From positions 8,818 to 18,531 of the forward strand of contig NZ_MOMC01000051.1 in NCBI RefSeq assembly GCF_001983105.1: DNA of 9,714 nt. Direction: 5' to 3'. Both the position numbers and the translations under genes were made by a program. Source of the stretch: Pseudofrankia asymbiotica (GTDB taxonomy: Bacteria > Actinomycetota > Actinomycetes > Frankiales > Frankiaceae). This document shows, piece after piece, positions 5,755-9,714 of this stretch (position 1 is the stretch's first letter; each line of letters opens with the position of its first letter). The notes beneath the pieces are model-generated. The model saw nothing but the letters and a program-made list of their open reading frames with translations. It had not been told where the DNA came from and did not search any database.

Positions 5755-6549
5755 ATGCGACACACCGACTCCGGCGGCGACGGCGAGCCGATCGTCCTGA
5801 TCCACGCGGCAGCCTTCGCCGACTGGTTCGTCCCGTTCGAGCGCGAGCCGGCCGTCGCCGGCCTGCGTCGGATCCGCGTCGCCCGCACCGGGTACTCGAG
5901 CCCGGCACCCGCCGAGCCGATGTCGGTGGCCGACCACGCCGCCGAGTGCGCGGACCTGTTGCGTCGCCTCGGGATCGAGCGGGCCCGGGTGCTCGCGCAC
6001 TCGTCCGGCTGCGTGGTCGCGCTGCAGCTGGCGCTCGACCACCCGGAGCTGGTCGGCGAGCTCGTCCTGGTCGAGCCGCCGCTGATCGACCCGCTCCTGC
6101 CGCCGGCGGACCGGGCGGCGGTCGCCGCCGCGATCGGCCCCGCCCTCGGCGCGGCGATGGGCGCCGCCGCCCAGGGCGACCTGCGCACCGCTTTCGACAC
6201 GTTCCTGGGCGCGCTGTGCGGCCCCGATTTCCGTTCCGTGATCGAGTCCGCCCTCGGTCAGGCCGGCCTCGAACGCGCCGAACGCGACTGCGGCTACTGC
6301 TTCACCGGCGAGGTGCCCTCGCTCGTCGGGTGGCACTTCGACGAGGAGCTGGCCCGCCGGATCGAGCAGCCGGTCCATCTCGTCGCCGGCGGCGAGAGCC
6401 CACTGTTCACCCACCGCCTCGTCGAGTACCTCGCCGCGATGCTTCCCGACACCCGCACCACCGTCGTTCCCGGCGAGAACCACCTGCTTCCCCTCCGCGC
6501 CCCCGCCGCCCTCGCCGCCCTCCTCCCCACCCCGGCCCCCACTTCCTGA
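5755..6549 (+). CDS. Alpha/beta-fold hydrolase
   Basis: This 264-residue cytoplasmic protein has the alpha/beta-hydrolase fold. VLIHAAAFADW (residues 14-24) is the oxyanion-loop region with HA instead of the usual HG. The nucleophile elbow is AHSSG (81-85), an Ala-for-Gly variant with Ser83 as nucleophile. VEPPL at 106-110 follows the next strand. AGGESP (211-216) offers Glu214 as possible acid, and GENH gives His243. It resembles the MenH/hydrolase-like group acting on small esters or C-C bonds; the substrate is unknown. The ATG at 5755 is chosen over an upstream in-frame start at 5680 because GAAGGAGAA (5741-5749) precedes it and the upstream codons are the 11-bp repeat. It lies 91 bp after the VOC gene and is probably co-transcribed and under the same TetR control. 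A Pro/Ala/Thr-rich tail ends it. Confidence 0.88.
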   Translation: MRHTDSGGDGEPIVLIHAAAFADWFVPFEREPAVAGLRRIRVARTGYSSPAPAEPMSVADHAAECADLLRRLGIERARVLAHSSGCVVALQLALDHPELVGELVLVEPPLIDPLLPPADRAAVAAAIGPALGAAMGAAAQGDLRTAFDTFLGALCGPDFRSVIESALGQAGLERAERDCGYCFTGEVPSLVGWHFDEELARRIEQPVHLVAGGESPLFTHRLVEYLAAMLPDTRTTVVPGENHLLPLRAPAALAALLPTPAPTS

Positions 6550-6574
6550 CCGATCCGATCCCTGACCGATCCGA
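6545..6574. repeat. 16-bp-period repeat over the hydrolase stop codon
   Basis: CCTGACCGATCCGA occurs at 6545-6558 and again at 6561-6574 (14 identical bases, period 16). The first copy contains the TGA stop (6547-6549) of the hydrolase gene. Confidence 0.75.
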
Positions 6575-6579
6575 CCGCG

Positions 6580-6614
6580 CGGCGCGCGCCACCTGCCGGC
6601 GTCGACCGCGTCCG
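6580..6614. repeat. 35-bp dispersed direct repeat, upstream copy
   Basis: This segment matches 8260-8294 at 34 of 35 positions (G at 6598, A at 8278), in the same orientation and exactly 1,680 bp apart. It starts with the palindrome GGCGCGCGCC. The other copy is the end of the 17-bp array after the glycosyltransferase gene, so the two copies bracket that gene. Confidence 0.85.
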
Positions 6615-6662
6615 CGCCGCTCTCGCCGCTGTCGCCGCTCACCCCGTTAAGCCCCGTTCACG

Positions 6663-6710
6663 GTCCCGGCCGGAGCGCGGCCGATCATGGTTCGGCCGCG
6701 CGTCCGGGAC
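6663..6710. terminator. Long two-part hairpin, possible terminator or leader structure
   Basis: GCGCGGCCGA (6675-6684) and TCGGCCGCGC (6692-6701) pair perfectly over 10 bp around a seven-base loop. Outer arms GTCCCGG (6663-6669) and CCGGGAC (6704-6710) extend the stem by 7 bp across a small asymmetric bulge. It lies 114 bp after the hydrolase stop and 142 bp before the glycosyltransferase start. There is no T-run, as is common for actinobacterial hairpin terminators. It could end the VOC/hydrolase transcript or be a regulatory fold or protein site. Confidence 0.6.
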
Positions 6711-6832
6711 TGCCCATATCGCGGGCTGTCTCATATTCGGTTCCGTCGCGCATGTGGCGCCGTTCCTTTTTGGCTCTGGCGCGATTTCGGCGGCGACTGT
6801 GCGTCAACGACGGAGATCCTTTCCGCTTTGTT

Positions 6833-6844
6833 TAAAATGTGAGG
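6833..6844 (+). promoter_or_regulatory. Possible -10 box and ribosome binding site of the glycosyltransferase gene
   Basis: TAAAAT (6833-6838) is the most AT-rich hexamer near the gene and a good -10 match, followed by GTGAGG (6839-6844) as a Shine-Dalgarno sequence seven bases before the ATG. Both cannot serve one transcript, because a start from this -10 would leave almost no leader. The GAGG is the safer reading, and no matching -35 is clear. Confidence 0.35.
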
Positions 6845-6851
6845 CCACCAG

Positions 6852-8183
6852 ATGGCTCGTTTTCTGTTCGCCACCGTCCCCGCCGTCGGCCACACCGCGC
6901 CCGCTCTGCCGATCGCCCGCGCGCTGGTCGCCCGCGGCCACTCGGTGCGCTGGTACACCGGTGTCGCGTCCGCGGACCGGATCGCCGCCACGGGCGCGAC
7001 CTTCCACCCCATCACCAACCCGGACCACGACTACAGCGAGCGGGGTCTCGACGGCCATTACCCCGAGCGCCGTGAACTGTCCGGCATTCGCAAGCTGCGG
7101 TTCGACCTGACCCAGGTGTTCGCGGCCCCGGTAGCGGGCCAGGTGCGTGACCTGATGGCGCTGCTGGACGAGGAGCCCGCCGACGTCGTGGTGGGGGACA
7201 CCGGCTTCATCGGCGGCACCCTCGTCCAGGACCTGGGCGGACCGCCGCTCGCCGGGTTCGGGATCAGCGTCCTGGCATTTCCGAGCCGGGAACTGGCGCC
7301 GTTCGGGTTCGGCCTGCGGCCCGCGGGCGGACCCCTTGGCCGAGTCCGTAACCGGGCCATGGACGCCGCCATGAGGAAGGTGCTGTTCCGCCCCATGACG
7401 ACCGAGGTCAACAAGGCGCGGCAGATCTTCGGCCTGCCGCCGACCCGGGCCTCCGTGTTCGACTTCCCGCTCGCGACCAGGCTCTACCTGCAGTTCAGCC
7501 CGCCCGGCTTCGAGTATCCCGTGCCGGACATCCCGGAGCAGGTGCGGTTCGTGGGCCCGCCGCGCCCGCGGCCCGACCCCACCTGGCGGCCACCGTCCTG
7601 GTGGGACGACCTGGCGGGCGGCCGGCGGGTGGTGCTGGTCAACCAGGGAACCGTCGCCACCGACCTCGACCAGCTGGTACGCCCGGCGATCACCGCCCTC
7701 GCGGGGGAGCGGGACCTGCTCGTCGTCGCCGTCACCGGCGGTCCCGACCCGGCCGTGCTGGGGCCGCTGCCGGCGAACACCAGGGTCGAGCGGTTCATCC
7801 CCTTCGACAAGCTGATGCCGCGCGTCGACGTGCTCGTGACCAACGGTGGGTACGGCGGGGTGCAGCTCGCCCTCTCCCACGGCGTTCCGATCGTCGGTGC
7901 CGGGAAGACCGAGGACAAGATCGAGGTCAACGCGCGGGTCGCCTACTCCAGGGTCGGCGTGGACCTGCGTACCCAGACACCCAGCGCCGAGCAGGTCCGC
8001 GCCGCCGTCCGGCAGGTGCTCGGGGATCCCGCCTTCGCCGCCACCGCCCGCCGGCTGCGGGCCGAGATCGAGGCCTGTGGCCGGGAGCAGCGCGCCGCCG
8101 AGCTTCTCGAGCAGCTCGCCGCCCGCGGCGTGCCGCGGCCGCGCGTGGCCCCGGCCTCCGCGGCCGCGGACTCGCCGGCGTAA
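6852..8183 (+). CDS. GT1-family glycosyltransferase (UGT/MGT-like, NGG variant)
   Basis: This is a 443-residue GT-B enzyme that would transfer a sugar from a nucleotide donor to a small lipophilic acceptor. The N-terminal acceptor domain starts MARFLFATVPAVGHTAP, with His14 in the place of the GT1 catalytic base, followed by PALPIARALVARGH. VLVNQGTVAT (261-270) opens the donor domain. The donor signature is at about 330-355: TNGGYGGVQLAL-x2-GVPIV, then KTEDK. Canonical enzymes have HGG..S..EAL..GVP..P...DQ, so Asn331 replaces the phosphate-contacting His and TEDK replaces DQ. I recall this NGGYGG form from other actinobacterial members, so it is probably a subfamily and not a defect. The ATG at 6852 follows GTGAGG. 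The Ala/Pro-rich tail runs into a 17-bp repeat containing the TAA stop. Donor and acceptor are unknown. It converges with the TetR/desaturase pair. Confidence 0.92.
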   Translation: MARFLFATVPAVGHTAPALPIARALVARGHSVRWYTGVASADRIAATGATFHPITNPDHDYSERGLDGHYPERRELSGIRKLRFDLTQVFAAPVAGQVRDLMALLDEEPADVVVGDTGFIGGTLVQDLGGPPLAGFGISVLAFPSRELAPFGFGLRPAGGPLGRVRNRAMDAAMRKVLFRPMTTEVNKARQIFGLPPTRASVFDFPLATRLYLQFSPPGFEYPVPDIPEQVRFVGPPRPRPDPTWRPPSWWDDLAGGRRVVLVNQGTVATDLDQLVRPAITALAGERDLLVVAVTGGPDPAVLGPLPANTRVERFIPFDKLMPRVDVLVTNGGYGGVQLALSHGVPIVGAGKTEDKIEVNARVAYSRVGVDLRTQTPSAEQVRAAVRQVLGDPAFAATARRLRAEIEACGREQRAAELLEQLAARGVPRPRVAPASAAADSPA

Positions 8184-8291
8184 GCCGGTCGCCGGCGTAC
8201 GTGACCAGCCGGCGTACGTCACCAGCCGGCGTACGTCACCTGCGGCGTACGTCGCCTGCCGGCGCGCGCCACCTGCCAGCGTCGACCGCGT
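8174..8291. repeat. 17-bp tandem array overlapping the glycosyltransferase stop
   Basis: Seven units of 17 bp (one of 16) start at 8174, 8191, 8208, 8225, 8242, 8258 and 8275. The central consensus is GCCGGCGTACGTCACCT/A. The first unit supplies the last codons and TAA of the glycosyltransferase. The middle four are nearly identical. The last two drift, with gcgcgcc in place of gtacgtc in the sixth, and together form the 35-bp segment also found at 6580-6614. There are no spacers, so it is a minisatellite and not a CRISPR array. The period rules out a peptide repeat. Confidence 0.9.
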
Positions 8292-8294
8292 CCG
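8260..8294. repeat. 35-bp dispersed direct repeat, downstream copy
   Basis: This is the partner of 6580-6614 (34 of 35 identical, same orientation). Here it forms the tail of the 17-bp array, which suggests this locus is the source and 6580-6614 the derived copy, although the reverse is possible. Confidence 0.85.
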
Positions 8295-8325
8295 GCGTCC
8301 GGCGGCCCGTGAGGACGCCGTGACC

Positions 8326-8352
8326 GGCGCGTCCGGCGCGTCCGGCGTCAGG
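8326..8352. repeat. 9-bp repeat over the second TetR stop codon
   Basis: GGCGCGTCC occurs at 8326-8334 and 8335-8343, followed by a degenerate third unit GGCGTCAGG (8344-8352) that includes the TGA stop of the minus-strand TetR gene (8348-8350). Confidence 0.6.
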
Positions 8353-8953
8353 AAGGCTGGTGGCCGCGCTTTCGCAGCCGAGGAATCCTGTCGAAATAGA
8401 CGGCGAGCCGGGCGGCCTGGTCGAAGAACTCGGTCACTCGGGACGAGTCGTTGTCGAGGTGGGCGAGCGTCTCCGCGCCGAGGTAGAACGCGACGGCCGC
8501 GTTCGCGAGCACGGGCAGGCGTACGACGGTGGCGAACGGCTTGCCGTTCAGCAGCGTGGTGAGCAGTTCGACGGCCAGTTCCTCCCACCGCCGGGTCTCC
8601 AGCGCCAGGGCGGCGGCCAGCCGCGATCCTGGCCGCGCGCCGGCGTAGATCTCCTGGACGGCGGCGACGTGCCCGACCTCGGTGTCCTCGAGGTAGAGGC
8701 CGCGGAGCACCTCGACGGCCTGCCCGGCCCGGTCCATGCCGGACAGCTGGTCCCGGTATCGCTGGACGCGCGACTCGCAGGTGTGGGCGAGGGCCGCGAC
8801 GAGGACGTCGTCGAGGTCGGTGAAGTGGTAGTAGATCACGCCGGGCGCGAATCCGCCGATCTGCGCGATCGCCCGGGCGGTCGTGCCTCCATAACCATGG
8901 CGCACGAGGCAGGTCAGGGTGGCGTCGAGAACGCGCCCGCGGGTGTCAGACAA
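8348..8953 (-). CDS. TetR-family regulator downstream of the desaturase gene
   Basis: This is a 201-residue TetR-type repressor. The N-terminal HTH domain is TRGRVLDATLTCLVRHGYGG, then TTARAIAQIGGFAPGVIYYHF (residues 24-44, recognition helix around 35-42), followed by DLDDVLVAAL. The C-terminal ligand/dimer domain is all-helical. The start is TTG at 8951-8953. No ATG or GTG lies in frame before the HTH, and the residues from TTG fit the family N-terminus. The TTG overlaps the desaturase stop by 8 bp (TTGTCTGA) and has no good Shine-Dalgarno, so translation probably depends on ribosomes finishing the desaturase. Co-transcription with the enzyme suggests it controls the enzyme's operon, itself included. 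No operator is visible because the operon start lies outside the window. The C-terminus is basic (LRKRGHQPS). Confidence 0.92.
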   Translation of the reverse strand: MSDTRGRVLDATLTCLVRHGYGGTTARAIAQIGGFAPGVIYYHFTDLDDVLVAALAHTCESRVQRYRDQLSGMDRAGQAVEVLRGLYLEDTEVGHVAAVQEIYAGARPGSRLAAALALETRRWEELAVELLTTLLNGKPFATVVRLPVLANAAVAFYLGAETLAHLDNDSSRVTEFFDQAARLAVYFDRIPRLRKRGHQPS

Positions 8954-9714
8954 CGCGCACCGGTCGTACGCCGTGCGCGGCGAGGTAGCCGTCGAGCCGC
9001 CGGGCCAGCGTGGCGAGATGGTGACTGGGCACCTGTGGGTACAGATGGTGCTCGAGGTGGTAGGTGAGCTCGAGGAACACGGCCGGAATGATCCTCCCCC
9101 GAAGGGTCCGGGTCTGCGTCAGGGGCGTGTCGCCGTAGCCGTGGTGCGGCAGGTACACCGTCAGGAGGGGGTACACCCAGCTGCCGGCGATCACCATCAC
9201 CGCGTAGACCAGCACGCCCGGGGTGTGCGGCCAGGCCAGCGCGCCCGCCGTGAGCGCGGCGATCGGCGCCGCCGCCTCGGCCAGCAGCCAGCCGCGGTCA
9301 CGTCCCTGACGGTAGGACCACCACCACAGACGCGGCAGGAAGGCCGGCCCGTGGAACGCCGCGCCTACCAGCGACAGTTCGGCGGGATATCCCTCGGGAT
9401 CGTCGGGGTGCGGGAAGAGGCGGTGATGGCGGGTGTGCGTGGCGCGGTAGGCGTGCCCACTCTCGAGAAGCACCAGCCCCATGGCGAACAGCGCCCGGTC
9501 GGTGGCGGCCCGGGAAAGGCCGAGCGTGCCGTGCACGACGTCGTGGGTGACCGTGACGACGGCGACGAAGATCCCGAAGACGATCACCGGAGTGAGCCAC
9601 CACCAGCCCGCCCACGCCGCGGCGGTGAAGCACAGCACGCCGGCGAACGGACGGGCGAGCGCGGTCCACCGCTGCCGGCGGGTGGTGACGAGCAGATCAG
9701 CGCCGAGGTCCGCC
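8946..9714 (-). CDS. Membrane di-iron fatty-acid desaturase/carotenoid-hydroxylase-like, 5' end missing
   Basis: This is an integral membrane di-iron oxygenase/desaturase. The frame is open to the right edge, so the gene begins outside the window; the GTG at 9638 is internal, because protein-like sequence (ADLGADLLVTTRRQRW) continues before it. Of the 255 visible residues, all three histidine boxes are present: HDVVH (57-61), HTRHH (93-97) and HLEHH (219-223), with an extra LPHHG at 189-192. These bind the two irons. Hydrophobic segments lie at about 25-55, 72-84, 145-162 and 167-188. The box spacing fits the fatty-acid-desaturase/CrtR-type beta-carotene-hydroxylase superfamily; the motifs do not decide between acyl chain and carotenoid substrate. 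It overlaps the TetR gene by 8 bp and should be in its operon. Confidence 0.9.
   Translation of the reverse strand, partial: ADLGADLLVTTRRQRWTALARPFAGVLCFTAAAWAGWWWLTPVIVFGIFVAVVTVTHDVVHGTLGLSRAATDRALFAMGLVLLESGHAYRATHTRHHRLFPHPDDPEGYPAELSLVGAAFHGPAFLPRLWWWSYRQGRDRGWLLAEAAAPIAALTAGALAWPHTPGVLVYAVMVIAGSWVYPLLTVYLPHHGYGDTPLTQTRTLRGRIIPAVFLELTYHLEHHLYPQVPSHHLATLARRLDGYLAAHGVRPVRVV

Larger units (their letters stand above)
6550..6851. other. 302-bp intergenic region before the glycosyltransferase
   Basis: There is no gene here. In order it holds the second copy of the 16-bp repeat (6561-6574), a 35-bp segment (6580-6614) repeated after the glycosyltransferase gene, a short tcgccgct repeat around 6619-6638, a large hairpin (6663-6710), and a less GC-rich stretch (about 6711-6851) that should contain the glycosyltransferase promoter. 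Confidence 0.7.

Noticed and set aside
5691..6650. 319-codon plus-strand frame over the hydrolase
   Set aside because: Extremely Arg/Pro-rich +1 shadow of the alpha/beta hydrolase, whose catalytic motifs are in the other frame.
8174..8291. CRISPR-like array
   Set aside because: Units of 17 bp are head to tail with no spacers, and there are no cas genes nearby.
6580..8294. Insertion sequence or integron-like element around the glycosyltransferase
   Set aside because: The flanking repeats are direct and noncoding, with no transposase or integrase and no terminal inverted repeats. The downstream copy is explained by a minisatellite.
6804..8588. 594-codon minus-strand open frame
   Set aside because: It is antisense to the glycosyltransferase gene and runs through a 17-bp repeat and into the second TetR gene. 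It is an artefact of high GC content.
8946..9638. Complete 230-residue desaturase starting at GTG 9638
   Set aside because: Good coding sequence continues in frame to the window edge, so the start lies outside.
1..9714. Defence, toxin-antitoxin, secretion or phage system
   Set aside because: Every well-supported gene is a metabolic enzyme or a LysR/TetR regulator. The only unknown, the 107-residue protein, has no partner suggesting a system.

Overview
The window is very GC-rich DNA (about 70% or more by eye). Codons end almost always in G or C, GTG and TTG starts are used, and regulators are dense. This fits a high-GC actinomycete. The protein flavours (TetR/SDR/VOC-rich, an actinobacterial lipobox lipoprotein, an NGG-type GT1 glycosyltransferase) would suit Frankia or relatives, but the genus is an inference. 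I see no tRNA, rRNA, transposase, integrase, phage gene, CRISPR array or recognisable defence system. The window reads as an ordinary chromosomal accessory/metabolic region, and I did not find a clear new system.

Layout, left to right. (1) 1-208 may carry the start of a minus-strand Thr/Pro-rich protein running off the left edge (weak); 209-663 has no gene I can defend. (2) 664-1722 (-) encodes a secreted alpha/beta-hydrolase lipoprotein, followed upstream by an SDR oxidoreductase at 1934-2773 (-). (3) A LysR regulator at 2893-3795 (+) is divergent from the SDR, the classic LysR/target arrangement. (4) 3821-4123 (-) is the C-terminal third of another SDR that has lost its Rossmann half: a pseudogene. 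Next to it, 4202-4525 (+) is a small Cys/His-rich protein with a strong ribosome binding site.

(5) A TetR regulator at 4557-5222 (-) is divergent from a two-gene unit, a VOC/glyoxalase-fold protein at 5280-5663 and an alpha/beta hydrolase at 5755-6549. Their 57-bp intergenic region holds two related palindromes 23 bp apart, the best regulatory signal in the window, probably operators for this TetR. (6) After a 302-bp gap with a strong hairpin comes a GT1 glycosyltransferase at 6852-8183 (+). (7) Convergent to it, a desaturase/hydroxylase with three histidine boxes (8946 to the right edge, -) overlaps by 8 bp a TTG-started TetR gene (8348-8953, -), so the two are probably one operon.

The structural theme is short tandem repeats placed at gene ends. 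Repeats of 23, 11, 16, 17 and 9 bp sit on or immediately after the stop codons of the lipoprotein, VOC, hydrolase, glycosyltransferase and second TetR genes. A 35-bp piece of the 17-bp array recurs on the other side of the glycosyltransferase gene, so that gene lies between near-identical direct repeats. All functional statements rest on motif recognition by eye; no database search was run.
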